Assembly (NCBI RefSeq): GCF_003475325.1
Contig: NZ_QRQC01000004.1
Span: forward strand, 38,469 to 102,468
DNA: 64,000 nt
DNA from: Collinsella sp. AF33-16
Lineage (GTDB): Bacteria; Actinomycetota; Coriobacteriia; Coriobacteriales; Coriobacteriaceae
Direction: 5' to 3'
Below are positions 34,065 through 43,694 of this stretch, piece by piece (position 1 is the stretch's first letter; each line of letters opens with the position of its first letter). The notes beneath the pieces were generated by a model. That model saw only the letters and a list, made by a program, of their open reading frames with translations. It was not told the origin of the DNA and did not search any database. Made by a program: the position numbers and the translations under genes.

Positions 34065-36296
34065 GTGGCACACAATAAACTGGAGGCAAACCTCCAAGAC
34101 CAGCGCGGGCAAGGCGGGCACGGAGCCATCCCCCTCTCCGCTGGCATGCTGCTCGTAACGCTCGGCGTCGTCTATGGCGACATCGGCACGAGCCCCATGT
34201 ACACCATGAAATCAATCGTCGCCAACAACGGCGGCATCGGTACCGTCAGCGAGGACATGATCCTGGGCGCGCTTTCGCTCGTCATCTGGACCATGACGCT
34301 CGTGACCACGGTCAAGTACGTGGTAATCGCCATGAAGGCCGACAACCACAACGAAGGCGGCATCTTCGCCCTGTTCAGCCTCGTACGCAAGGTGGCACCA
34401 TGGCTGATTCTGCCCGCCATGATCGGCGGTGCGGCACTGCTTGCCGACGGCATCCTCACCCCCGCCGTCACGGTCACCACAGCCATCGAGGGTCTGCGCA
34501 CCATCGAATGGGGCCATGCGCTGCTGGGCGACGGCCAGACCAACGTCATCATCATCACCATCATCATTATCTGCGGGCTGTTTGCCATGCAGCGCGCCGG
34601 CACCTCGTCAATCGGCAAGCTCTTCGGCCCGCTTATGACGCTATGGTTCCTGTTTCTGGCGGGCGCCGGCCTGTTCAACATGCTCGGCAACCTGTCCATC
34701 CTGCGCGCACTCAACCCCATCCGCGGCGTCATGTTCCTGTTCTCGCCCATCAACCACTCGGGCATCATGGTGCTCGGCTTCGTCTTCCTGTCGACGACCG
34801 GCGCCGAGGCGCTCTATTCGGACATGGGTCACGTGGGCAAGGCCAACATTTGCGCATCCTGGCCGTTCGTAAAGGCGGCCCTCATCCTTAACTATCTGGG
34901 TCAGGGCGCTTGGCTGCTCGCCAACAACTCCAATCCCCAAATGCTCGCGATGGATATCGTCAACCCGTTCTATATGATGCTTCCCGAGCCCCTGCGCCCC
35001 TTTGCCATCGTGCTTTCGGCCGTAGCGGCCATCATCGCCTCGCAGGCGCTCATCACCGGCTCGTTCTCGCTGGTATCCGAGGCAACCCGTCTCAACCTTA
35101 TGCCGCACCTGCGCATCCACTACCCCAGCGACACCAAGGGGCAGCTCTATATTCCGCTCGTCAACAACATCATGTGGGTCGGCTGCATCTTCATCGTGCT
35201 GCTGTTCCAAAACTCCGAGCGCATGGAGAGCGCCTACGGCCTCGCCATTACCGTGACCATGCTCATGACCACGACGCTTTTGACGAGCTACATCGCCGGC
35301 ATCCTCAAGCACAGGCTGGGTGCCTGCGTCTTCGCCCTGCTCTTTGGTGCCATCGAGCTGTGCTTCTTCGCCTCGTGCCTCACCATGTTCTTTGACGGCG
35401 GCTATGTGATGATCTTCTTGGCCGCACTGCTGTTTGGCCTTATGTACGTGTGGCGCCGCGGCACCGCCATCGAGCGCACGCAGACGATCCTGCTGCCCGT
35501 CTCCAAGTACATCGATCAGCTCAACCGCCTGCGCAACGACGAGACCTACCCCGTGCTCGCCGACAACCTGGTGTTCCTCACCAACAGCCCCGATCCGCTC
35601 ACGCTCGACCGCGACGTGCTCTATTCCATCCTGGACAAGCACCCCAAGCGCGCCAAGGCATATTGGTTCATTAACGTGCACGTTACCGACGAACCCTATA
35701 CGCACGAGTATTCCGTCGAGACCTTTGGCACGGACTTCCTCTTCCGCGTGCGCCTGGACCTGGGCTTTAAGGTCAACCAGCGCGTCAACGCCTATCTGCG
35801 TCAGATCGTCGGCGACTTGATGGCATCGGGCGAGCTGCCGCCGCAACATCACACCTACTCCATCTACGAGACGCGCGGCAACGTGGGTGACTTCCGCTTT
35901 TGCATGCTGCGCAAGATGCTTGCCCCCGAAACGGACATCAACCGCAATGACCACCGCGTGATGGCCATCAAGTACGCCGTCCGCCGCGCCTGCGGAAGCC
36001 CGGCACGCTGGTACGGTCTTGAGAACTCGGCCATCATCATTGAGTACGTACCGCTGTTTGCCCGCATGCGGCCGGCCGTTAAGCTCGTGCGCACCCAGGT
36101 GCCGCTCGAGGTTCAGATCGAAGAGGCCGAGGAAATGGAAGTCGACATCTTCTCGGACGACTTGGTCAACGGCAACGAAGCCGGTAAGGACATGAACGTC
36201 GATCCCACCGAGTTGCTCGAGAGCGTCGCCGATACGCCCGAACAGCAACAGCTCGACGGCCTCGAGAACGAACAACTCAACGACGCCAACTTCTAG
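34065..36296 (+). CDS. kup: KUP-family potassium transporter
   Basis: 743 residues from GTG 34065 (AAGGGAG five bases upstream); ATG 34047 is an alternative. Takes up K+ with protons. Twelve hydrophobic segments span residues about 20-450, with family signatures GVVYGDIGTSPMYTMKS, GGIFALFSLVRK, FVFLSTTGAEALYSDMGHVG and ALITGSFSLVSEA; a roughly 280-residue soluble C-terminal domain follows, ending in an acidic tail. Length is normal to slightly long for Kup. Followed by a strong terminator. Confidence 0.95.
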   Translation: MAHNKLEANLQDQRGQGGHGAIPLSAGMLLVTLGVVYGDIGTSPMYTMKSIVANNGGIGTVSEDMILGALSLVIWTMTLVTTVKYVVIAMKADNHNEGGIFALFSLVRKVAPWLILPAMIGGAALLADGILTPAVTVTTAIEGLRTIEWGHALLGDGQTNVIIITIIIICGLFAMQRAGTSSIGKLFGPLMTLWFLFLAGAGLFNMLGNLSILRALNPIRGVMFLFSPINHSGIMVLGFVFLSTTGAEALYSDMGHVGKANICASWPFVKAALILNYLGQGAWLLANNSNPQMLAMDIVNPFYMMLPEPLRPFAIVLSAVAAIIASQALITGSFSLVSEATRLNLMPHLRIHYPSDTKGQLYIPLVNNIMWVGCIFIVLLFQNSERMESAYGLAITVTMLMTTTLLTSYIAGILKHRLGACVFALLFGAIELCFFASCLTMFFDGGYVMIFLAALLFGLMYVWRRGTAIERTQTILLPVSKYIDQLNRLRNDETYPVLADNLVFLTNSPDPLTLDRDVLYSILDKHPKRAKAYWFINVHVTDEPYTHEYSVETFGTDFLFRVRLDLGFKVNQRVNAYLRQIVGDLMASGELPPQHHTYSIYETRGNVGDFRFCMLRKMLAPETDINRNDHRVMAIKYAVRRACGSPARWYGLENSAIIIEYVPLFARMRPAVKLVRTQVPLEVQIEEAEEMEVDIFSDDLVNGNEAGKDMNVDPTELLESVADTPEQQQLDGLENEQLNDANF

Positions 36297-36319
36297 TGAC
36301 GTCACAAATCAACGACAGC

Positions 36320-36353
36320 GGCCCTGCACCTCGCGAGAGGTGCAGGGCCGTCT
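36320..36353. terminator. kup/bsh intergenic terminator
   Basis: Perfect 12-bp stem GGCCCTGCACCT with complement, followed by GTCTTG; between convergent genes. Confidence 0.75.
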
Positions 36354-36375
36354 TGTATTGCAGTAAAGCTAGCGG

Positions 36376-37341
36376 CTACGAACGGCGCGGCTCGGGAACC
36401 ACGAGCCTATCGGGGCTCGCGCCCTCGGCATCCATCAGGCTCACGTAGCGAATCGACGGATCCCCATACATCGCGTAGTAATAATTGCCCGTGCGCGCGC
36501 TAAAGCATCCGGTGTAGATAGTCTTCTCGAACTTGCCATCGCCCATCCTGGACGCCCCCTCAATCATCACCACGCCCTCGAGCGAGCGGAACATGCGGAC
36601 GACGTTTTCGACCTCGCTCTCCTTTTGCGGATAATTGGCATTGAGGTACGCCGCCTTTACAAAACGGCTCGGCGAATAGCAATCGCCCGGAATGCCGCGC
36701 ATGCCGGCACCGGCTCCATAGGGCTTAAGCTCGGCGCCACGCCATGTCGCCGTCTGCGGAAAATCGCTTGTGGCCGTGATATAGGTGCGCAGGTTTTCCA
36801 TGTGCCACGGGAAGGTGGGCTGATTGGCAAGGGTGTCGACCGGATCGTCGTATACATGCAGGCCGTCAGCCATCATCTCGACCACGATGCTACGCTGGCT
36901 GTCGCCGATAATCCAATGGAGCAGCGACACGCCCAGCCCCTCTCCTGCAGATTTGGCGACAATCACCGTATCGCGCAGCGCAGCCTCGACCTCGTCGACC
37001 GTCGAGAACGTCGCTGCCACCCACAGGGGAAACTCATAGGCCGCGATATTGGTCTTGCCGTCAACCGGACCCTCGGCATACTCGGCATAGCCGGGAAAGT
37101 TGAGTCCCGCCACGGCGAGGCCCGCATCGTTGCCACAGTCGAAGAACATAGGGTAGTTCTTGTAATCGATGCACATACCGATCACCGCGTGTGCCGCTGT
37201 TGCGTCGTCGATAAACGAATACGGAATGTGAAATCCGCGCGGCATCACACGAACCTGTTGGCCGTAGTCAAAGCTCCAGTCGAGGTTGCGGCCTAGATAC
37301 ATGTGGCCGGAATTATCGGTAAATCGAATGCTCGTACACAT
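36376..37341 (-). CDS. bsh: choloylglycine (bile salt) hydrolase
   Basis: 321 residues from ATG 37341, with AGGAGG close upstream; this start puts the nucleophile Cys at position 2 (MCTSIRF), as needed after Met removal in Ntn hydrolases. Other expected active-site residues are in place: R18 and D21 in GRNLDWS, N81 in VAGLNFPGY, N173 in LANQPTF, and R226 in SPSRFVKAAY. It deconjugates glycine/taurine bile salts in the cytoplasm, or a related penicillin-acylase-type amide. Single gene. The complete residue set makes BSH the best call, though substrate specificity within the family varies. Confidence 0.92.
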   Translation of the reverse strand: MCTSIRFTDNSGHMYLGRNLDWSFDYGQQVRVMPRGFHIPYSFIDDATAAHAVIGMCIDYKNYPMFFDCGNDAGLAVAGLNFPGYAEYAEGPVDGKTNIAAYEFPLWVAATFSTVDEVEAALRDTVIVAKSAGEGLGVSLLHWIIGDSQRSIVVEMMADGLHVYDDPVDTLANQPTFPWHMENLRTYITATSDFPQTATWRGAELKPYGAGAGMRGIPGDCYSPSRFVKAAYLNANYPQKESEVENVVRMFRSLEGVVMIEGASRMGDGKFEKTIYTGCFSARTGNYYYAMYGDPSIRYVSLMDAEGASPDRLVVPEPRRS

Positions 37342-37404
37342 AGCGCCTCCTAGTTTTACGTTCCTGCTAAGGTTATTGTCACCAAACAAAAAGGCGCTAA
37401 ACAC

Positions 37405-37440
37405 AAAAGCCCGGACATGACAACAATGTCACGCCCGGGA
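37405..37440 (-). terminator. terminator of the second deformylase-like gene
   Basis: On the minus strand, arms CCCGGGCGTGACA and TGTCATGTCCGGG around TTGT, followed by CTTTTG. Confidence 0.8.
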
Positions 37441-37472
37441 CAAAAACGACGAAGTGCGGTGCTGTGGTCGCC

Positions 37473-37892
37473 CTAGACAAGCTTGCCAAGACAGTGATCG
37501 ATCATATGCTGGATCATCTGCGCCTCGAAGCCCACAAAGTCCTGCTTGCGCTCGCGCATCTTGCCATCGACGATCTGGTCAAAGGCAACCTTGCACTTGA
37601 TATAGCGCGTGGACTTGGTGACCCCCTCGTGCGTCAGGCAGCTCTCCTCCATCTTGCTGGCGCCCAGGCCAAACACCAGACGGGGGTTGTAGAGCACGTG
37701 GGGCTCGCCGGCGTCGTCCAGGTAGACGCAGACCTTCTTGGTAACGCCAATCTGGTTAGCGGCAAGGCAGCCGGCATCGTCGAGCGACTTGATGGTATCG
37801 ATCAGGTCCTGAGCAACCGACTCGTCCTCGACGGTCGCAACCTCGCAACGCTGGGACAGGATAGCCTCGTCGTGGCAAAGCTCTTTAATCAT
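37473..37892 (-). CDS. peptide-deformylase-like protein lacking the motif III glutamate
   Basis: 139 residues from ATG 37892 (GGAGG five bases upstream). Motif I CLAANQIG keeps the Gln, but motif II reads ESCLTH rather than EGCLS and motif III reads QHMIDH instead of HEIDH, so the catalytic Glu is replaced by Met while both metal-ligand His remain. It should be unable to deformylate by the standard mechanism. It complements in an odd way the paralog at 29851, which lacks the motif I Gln. Stands alone, divergent from the purine permease gene. Confidence 0.8.
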   Translation of the reverse strand: MIKELCHDEAILSQRCEVATVEDESVAQDLIDTIKSLDDAGCLAANQIGVTKKVCVYLDDAGEPHVLYNPRLVFGLGASKMEESCLTHEGVTKSTRYIKCKVAFDQIVDGKMRERKQDFVGFEAQMIQHMIDHCLGKLV

Positions 37893-38085
37893 ACGTTCCT
37901 CCATAGGGGTTGTTGTAACCGCTTAAGTATACGGTACCCACACATTTTCATGCGATAAATACCGTCCGTCTGTTACAAAGCGCCGAACATCAACATGCGA
38001 GGAACAGCAAGGTTGTAAAGACGATATAGTAAGTGAGTTCGTGTCAATCGGCCTAAACTCGGGGCCGAACAAGGAAAGGGTATGC

Positions 38086-39399
38086 ATGGACGAACTTTTT
38101 CACGTCAGTGAGCGCAAGTCCACAATCGGGACCGAACTTCGCGCTGGACTGACAACATTCCTGGCGATGGCCTACATCATCGCCGTCAACCCCGCAGTGC
38201 TCTCGGGCGCTGGCATTGATGCGGGAGCGCTCGCCTGCGCCACCTGCCTGGGCGCCGGCATCATGACCATCTGCATGGGCATCTTCGCAAACCGCCCGCT
38301 CGCCTGCGCTTCAGGCCTGGGCATCAACGCCATGATCGCGGGCATCACCACCACCATGTGCGGCGGTGACTGGCACGTCGCCATGAGCGTTATCTTCCTC
38401 GAGGGTATCGTCATCTTGCTGCTCGTCCTTTGCGGCCTGCGCGAGGCCATCATGGACGCCATCCCCGTGGTCCTGCGCCACGCCATCTCGGTGGGTCTGG
38501 GCCTGTTTATCGCCATGATCGGCCTGTGCGACGCCGGCATCATCACCGCTGGCGCCGGTACGCTCGTCGGCCTGGGCGACATCGCCTCCCCCACCTTTAT
38601 CGTCGGCATCATCTCCATCGTCGTGACGGTTGCCCTGGCTTCCCGCAACGTGCCGGGCTCGCTGCTCATCGGCATCATCGTCGCCGTTATCGCCGGAATC
38701 CCGCTGGGCGTCACCCATGCGCCCGAGGGCCTCATCGCACCGCTCGACTTCTCGACCTTCGGCGCCCCGTTTGCCAGCACTGCCGACGGCAACCTTGCCA
38801 TCGTGAAGGTCCTGACCGACCCGATGCTGCTCGTCGTTGCCTTCTCGCTGCTCATGAGCGACTTCTTCGACACCATGGGCACCGCGATGGCCGTCGCCAA
38901 GCAGGGCGAGTTCTTGACCGAGGACGGCAATGTCGAGGACATCCGTCCCATCCTGGTCGTCGACTCCGTGGCCGCTGCTGCCGGTGGCTTTATGGGCGTC
39001 TCCTCCATCACCACCTTCGTCGAGTCCACCTCTGGCGCTGCCGACGGTGGCCGCACGGGCCTCACCTCCGTCACCACCGGCGTGCTGTTCATTCTCGCCG
39101 CGTTCTTCTCCCCCATCGTCACCATCGTTTCCAGCGCCGCCACCTGCGGTGCTCTGGTCTACGTCGGCTACCTCATGATGAGCGAGGCCTCCGAGATCGA
39201 CTGGTCCGACGTGTCGCAGGGCTTCCCGGCGTTCATGATTGTCGCCGGCGTGCCCTTCACCTACTCCATCTCTGCCGGCATTGGTCTGGGCTTTATCGCC
39301 TACGTGGTCGTCGCGCTCTTTAAGGGCGAGGCATCCAAGATCAAGCCGCTCATGTGGATCGCAGCCCTTGCCTTCCTCGTCTACTTCTTTGTAGCGTAA
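38086..39399 (+). CDS. NCS2-family purine permease (AzgA/PbuG-like)
   Basis: 437 residues from ATG 38086 (GGAAAGGG upstream); an earlier in-frame GTG at 38041 is less likely. Twelve to fourteen hydrophobic segments; signatures TFLAMAYIIAVNP, ASGLGINAMIAG, LLMSDFFDTMGTAMAVA and STSGAADGGRTGLTSV match the adenine/guanine/hypoxanthine branch. No purine riboswitch seen upstream. Ends at a terminator at 39426. Confidence 0.92.
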   Translation: MDELFHVSERKSTIGTELRAGLTTFLAMAYIIAVNPAVLSGAGIDAGALACATCLGAGIMTICMGIFANRPLACASGLGINAMIAGITTTMCGGDWHVAMSVIFLEGIVILLLVLCGLREAIMDAIPVVLRHAISVGLGLFIAMIGLCDAGIITAGAGTLVGLGDIASPTFIVGIISIVVTVALASRNVPGSLLIGIIVAVIAGIPLGVTHAPEGLIAPLDFSTFGAPFASTADGNLAIVKVLTDPMLLVVAFSLLMSDFFDTMGTAMAVAKQGEFLTEDGNVEDIRPILVVDSVAAAAGGFMGVSSITTFVESTSGAADGGRTGLTSVTTGVLFILAAFFSPIVTIVSSAATCGALVYVGYLMMSEASEIDWSDVSQGFPAFMIVAGVPFTYSISAGIGLGFIAYVVVALFKGEASKIKPLMWIAALAFLVYFFVA

Positions 39400-39425
39400 C
39401 GGCAAAGCTGCCAAAGCAGAACACC

Positions 39426-39464
39426 AAAGCGCGGAGTCGCATCGAGCGGCTCCGCGCTTTTCTT
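39426..39464 (+). terminator. terminator of the purine permease gene
   Basis: Stem AAAGCGCGGAG with CTCCGCGCTTT, then TCTTTT. Confidence 0.85.
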
Positions 39465-39606
39465 TTAAAGCCAGGCACCGCACGGACGCGCGATGTATTG
39501 CCTCCCAAGTTTTGGACATTTTGCCCTCCAAACGGCACTACCGCCGGCTACATCCTGCAGATATGCTGGGCGTAATCGCATAGGCCCTATGAGGATGGGA
39601 GTAACC

Positions 39607-41394
39607 ATGGCCACCTTGTTCACGACCCCCAAGCGCAATGATAAAACCTCAGGAGCCCATTTTGTCGAGCCCGACGTGCACCGTCGCACGCTGCTCGCGC
39701 ACGGCAGCTGGCGCCGCGTGACGCGCCGCATCGTCTGCGGCCTGGCCTGCGCGCTCACGGTAAGTTCGCTGCTCATGCCGAGCGTCTCGCTCGCGGCGGA
39801 GTGGGTGGACGTTGGCGGCGTCCGCCATGAAGCGGCCGCGGGGCCCACGGGAGACGCCGCCGGCACCTGGAGCTGGGACGGCGCCGACGATATGAAGCTC
39901 AACGGCTATGACGGCGGTGCGATCAAGGCTGCGGGCAAGCTCAACATTGCCTACGAGGGCAAGAACACCGTGAAAACCGAGCCCGATTACACCGGGGCCG
40001 CCATCAAGGCGCAGGATTGCACTAGCCAGAAAGCAGAGTTGAACATAACGAGCTCGAATAGCACGGATGAGCTCAATGTGACAGCCGAGGCCGATGCAAT
40101 TAAATCAACAGGTGACCTTTCCATTTCTGGCCCAGGCACTGTGAACACCACAAGCACTAATTCCGACGGAATTGAGGCAAAGGGCGATCTCTCTATCACA
40201 GGCTCGGGCACCGTGAATGCAACGGGCGGTACCGAAGGCATCCAATCCAAGGGCAAGACCACCATCGATTCCTCTGGTACAGTGATCGCTAAAGGAGGCG
40301 AAGGTTACGGCGTCGCCGCGGGCAGTGACCTGATCATCAAAGGCGGTGGCAAGGTAGAAGCAAGCTCGATAGAAGAAGCGGCGATTTGGGCTGACGACAA
40401 CATCGACATCTCGGGCGGCAGCCAGGTCAAGGCGAACTCCGAGGGAGATCTTGCCGTCAACGCTGAGGGCAGTCTCGCGGTCACGAACGCCTCCCTTGAC
40501 GCAAGTGGTGTTAAATATGGCGTCTATGCTTGCAAGGGCGCTATACTCGATCACGCGACCGTAACGGTCCGCACAAGCGCGAGCGGCGGCCAGGCCATCG
40601 CCCTCATCACTGACGGGGACGACATCGTCATCAAGAATGGTTCCATCGTGGACGCGTTCGCGGAAGGCGAATTCTCGGTTGCAATCTCTACCAGAAACCA
40701 CCAGCTCAACGACGCGGGCGGACACATCTACATCAGCGACTCCGTTGTTAAGGCTATAGCCCGCTATGTCGAGTCCGGTAGCGACGGCCCTGACCACTAC
40801 AGCAACGACCAAAGCGGCGAGGTCATCCCTGAGCCTAGGGGTCTGAACATCGGTATCTTCGCCCAGACCAGCGAGGGCATCACGCCCGCGACTATTTCGA
40901 TCGTCCGCAGCAAGGTCACTGCCGAAGGAGACACGGCGGCGATCTTCGCCCTTGCCATGAGCGCGGACGGCAAGGCAATCGGCACCATCGAAATCGAAGG
41001 CTCCACCATCCTGACGCCTGAAGGCGGCAAGGTCATTGACTATCGCAACAAAGAAGAGCTCAGCAACGGCGACATCTACGAAGCGGGTCAAACCATCGGC
41101 ACGGGCGACGCTGTGATCGACTCCCCCTATAACGAAGCTGTCGCCAAGAGCACGGTCATCGTGCCTCCCGAGGAGATCAAACCCGAGGAGAAGCCAGGCG
41201 AGACCAAGCCCGAGGGTTCCAAGTCCGAGGGCACGAAGACAACCAAGACCGTTGCAGTTGCAGCCACGGGAGCCAAGACCACCGGCAAGCTCGCGGCAAC
41301 CGGCGACGCCTCGAGCGTAGCCATCGTGGCAGCCGCCCTTGCGGGAACAGCCGCCATCGCCGCCGGCGCCGCGGTGAGTCGCAAGCGTGCATAG
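39607..41394 (+). CDS. LAATG-anchored surface protein with beta-helix repeats, copy A
   Basis: 595 residues from ATG 39607 (GATGGGAG upstream). An unusually long basic N-region precedes the signal-peptide hydrophobic core (VCGLACALTVSSLLMPSVSLAA), with cleavage likely after SLAA. The body is built from strand-turn repeats of the form ALSITGSGTVNATG / GDLSISGPG, as in carbohydrate-binding Cthe_2159-type beta-helix proteins. The C-terminus has a Pro/Glu/Lys-rich wall-spanning stretch, then the sorting signal LAATGD, a hydrophobic helix and SRKRA; LAxTG is the motif used by class E sortases of actinobacteria. Paralog B follows directly. Ligand unknown; adhesion or glycan binding is inferred. Confidence 0.85.
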   Translation: MATLFTTPKRNDKTSGAHFVEPDVHRRTLLAHGSWRRVTRRIVCGLACALTVSSLLMPSVSLAAEWVDVGGVRHEAAAGPTGDAAGTWSWDGADDMKLNGYDGGAIKAAGKLNIAYEGKNTVKTEPDYTGAAIKAQDCTSQKAELNITSSNSTDELNVTAEADAIKSTGDLSISGPGTVNTTSTNSDGIEAKGDLSITGSGTVNATGGTEGIQSKGKTTIDSSGTVIAKGGEGYGVAAGSDLIIKGGGKVEASSIEEAAIWADDNIDISGGSQVKANSEGDLAVNAEGSLAVTNASLDASGVKYGVYACKGAILDHATVTVRTSASGGQAIALITDGDDIVIKNGSIVDAFAEGEFSVAISTRNHQLNDAGGHIYISDSVVKAIARYVESGSDGPDHYSNDQSGEVIPEPRGLNIGIFAQTSEGITPATISIVRSKVTAEGDTAAIFALAMSADGKAIGTIEIEGSTILTPEGGKVIDYRNKEELSNGDIYEAGQTIGTGDAVIDSPYNEAVAKSTVIVPPEEIKPEEKPGETKPEGSKSEGTKTTKTVAVAATGAKTTGKLAATGDASSVAIVAAALAGTAAIAAGAAVSRKRA

Positions 41395-41458
41395 ACGCCT
41401 CGATCTTTAACGCACGGGGCGGCACCCCCGAATACGCCTAGTCCGCACGCCGTTTAGC

Positions 41459-41496
41459 AACGCCACCGCCAAGCTCCCCTCCGGCGGTGGCGTTTC
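41459..41496 (+). terminator. terminator of surface protein A
   Basis: AACGCCACCGCC with exact complement around AAGCTCCCCTCC, followed by TT; the same hairpin follows copy B. Confidence 0.85.
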
Positions 41497-41702
41497 CTGT
41501 TTGCACTCGTATGGCGCACACGCGAGCGGAGTCGCAACAAGCGGCTCCGCGCTTTGTGATTAATGCCCGACAACGCGTAGGTGCGCAGCTTATTCCTCTT
41601 CCGGATTTTGGACATTTTGCCCTCCAAACGGCACTACCGCCGGCAACATCCAGCAGATACGCTGAATCTAGCCGTATAGGCCCTATGAGAACGGGAGCAA
41701 CC

Positions 41703-43487
41703 ATGGCAGCCTTGTTCACGACCCCCAAACGCAATGACACTACCGCCGGAACCCATGTTGCCGAACCCGACGTTCGCCGTCGCATAGGACTCGCGCACGG
41801 CAGCTGGCGCCGCGTGACGCGCCGCATCGTCGTAGGCGCCGTGTGCGCGCTCACGGTGAGCTCGCTGCTCATGCCGAGCGTCTCGCTCGCGGCGGAATGG
41901 GTCAAGGTCGGCGGCAACAAGTACAACACCGCGGCGAGCGACGAGGCCGGTACCTGGTCGTGGGACGGCGCCGACGACTTGAAGCTCAACAACTATAACG
42001 GCGGCGAGATCCAGGCCGCAGGCAAGCTCAACGTGAATTACTCGGGAACCAACATCGTCACTGCCGAATGGATCGAAAGCATCAACGTTTCTCATGGCAC
42101 TAACGAGAATGCCGAGCTCAATATCCAAGGCGACGAGGGCGGCACGTTCAGCGTGACATCTACTGAGGACGCTATCCTCTCCACGGGTAATATCAACATC
42201 GACGGAGCCGGATCCGTCAACGCCACGAGCACTGGGTTTGATGCCATCAATGCCGGAGGTGATCTCGCTATCAAAGGTTCGGGCAACGTCAACGCCACGG
42301 GTGCATCGGATGGCATCAGGGCAAACGGCAATATCACGATTGACGACAGCGGAGTCGTCGCCGCCAGGGCTACCAAGGACAAGGGTATTGGAGCCGACAA
42401 GAACCTCACCATCAAGGGTGGCGGGACGGTCGAGGCAAGCTCAGCCGATGGTGAGGCCCTTTGGAGCGGCGGCAATATCAACATCTCGGACGGCAGCCAG
42501 GTCAAGGCAAGCTCCGAGAAAGACGCTGCCGTCGAGGCCAAGGGCAGCCTCGCAGCCACAAACGCCTCCCTCAACGTAAACGGTGTTGAATATGGCGTCT
42601 ATGCCCACAAGGGCATCACCCTCGATCATGCAAACGTGACGGTCCGTGCAAGTAAAGGCAGATACGGTGGCGCCAACGCCCTCTTCACCTACCAGGACGA
42701 CATCGTCGTCAAGAACGGCTCCACCGTGGACGCGTTTGCGGAAGGCGAGGTTTCGGCTGCATTCTCCACCAGAAGCGATCGACCCAACGAGGAGGGTGGC
42801 CACATCTACATCAGCGACTCCGTTGTCAAGGCCATAGCCCGCTATGTCGAGAACGGCGACGGCCCCATCCCCTACAGCGAAAACCAAGATGGCGAGACGA
42901 GCCCCGAGCCCCAAGGCGAGAACATCGGCATCATCGCCCAGACCAGCGAGGGCGTCACACCCGCAGTCATCTCGATCATCCGCAGCAAGGTAACGGCCGA
43001 AGGAGATACAGCGGCAATCTTTGCCCGTGCCATGAGCGCTGACGGCAAGACAATCGGCACCATCAAGATTGAGAACGCCGCCATCCAGACGCCCGAAGGC
43101 GGCAAGGTCATTGACTATCGCAAGCTCCGTGACGGCATCTACGAGGCAGGCCAAGCCATCGGCACGGGCGACGCTGTGATCGACTCCCCCTATAACGAAG
43201 CTGTCGCCAAGAGCATGGTCATCGCACCTCCCGAGGTAGCCAAGCCGGAAGACCCCAAGCCCGACGAGACCAAGCCCGCAGAAAGCAAGCCCGCGGAGTC
43301 CAAGCAGAACCCCAAGCCTGAGTGCTCAAAGCCGACCAAGGCCGTTGCGGCTTCAATCACGAAAGCCAAGACTACCGGCGTGCTCGCGGCAACCGGCGAC
43401 ACCTCGGGTGCGGCCATCGTGGCAACCGTCCTTGCGGGAACAGCCGCTATCGCCGCAGGCACCATGGCGAGCCGCAAGCGCTCTTAG
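41703..43487 (+). CDS. LAATG-anchored surface protein with beta-helix repeats, copy B
   Basis: 594 residues from ATG 41703, close paralog of copy A throughout: same long basic signal peptide, same GTWSWDGADDLKLNNY start of the mature part, same repeats, a longer Pro/Lys/Glu linker (PKPDETKPAESKPAESK) and the sorting signal LAATGDTSG with SRKRS tail. The last 200 residues before the linker are nearly identical to copy A, the N-terminal third of the mature region is more diverged. The roughly 110 bp upstream of each start are also alike, so the duplication included the promoter. Confidence 0.85.
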   Translation: MAALFTTPKRNDTTAGTHVAEPDVRRRIGLAHGSWRRVTRRIVVGAVCALTVSSLLMPSVSLAAEWVKVGGNKYNTAASDEAGTWSWDGADDLKLNNYNGGEIQAAGKLNVNYSGTNIVTAEWIESINVSHGTNENAELNIQGDEGGTFSVTSTEDAILSTGNINIDGAGSVNATSTGFDAINAGGDLAIKGSGNVNATGASDGIRANGNITIDDSGVVAARATKDKGIGADKNLTIKGGGTVEASSADGEALWSGGNINISDGSQVKASSEKDAAVEAKGSLAATNASLNVNGVEYGVYAHKGITLDHANVTVRASKGRYGGANALFTYQDDIVVKNGSTVDAFAEGEVSAAFSTRSDRPNEEGGHIYISDSVVKAIARYVENGDGPIPYSENQDGETSPEPQGENIGIIAQTSEGVTPAVISIIRSKVTAEGDTAAIFARAMSADGKTIGTIKIENAAIQTPEGGKVIDYRKLRDGIYEAGQAIGTGDAVIDSPYNEAVAKSMVIAPPEVAKPEDPKPDETKPAESKPAESKQNPKPECSKPTKAVAASITKAKTTGVLAATGDTSGAAIVATVLAGTAAIAAGTMASRKRS

Positions 43488-43544
43488 ACGCCTCTGCGCA
43501 CATGGCAGCTCCCGCGAAGGCCCCGAGTCCCAGCACCGTTTAAC

Positions 43545-43583
43545 AACGCCACCGCCGAGCTCCCCTCCGGCGGTGGCGTTTTC
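43545..43583 (+). terminator. terminator of surface protein B
   Basis: AACGCCACCGCC hairpin with exact complement, followed by TTTT-like run; duplicates the one after copy A. Confidence 0.85.
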
Positions 43584-43694
43584 CATATGCGTCCGCAGGG
43601 TATGCACGAGATTGTCTTTGGTCTAGCCCAACCTGCATGAGCCGGCGTGCGACAATGGGGGCCGTCGATATCACAACGCCGAGAGAAGCCCGTC

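Noticed and set aside
34641-36305. 554-residue open frame on the minus strand
   Set aside because: Antisense to kup, with no family motifs; explained by GC-rich codon use.
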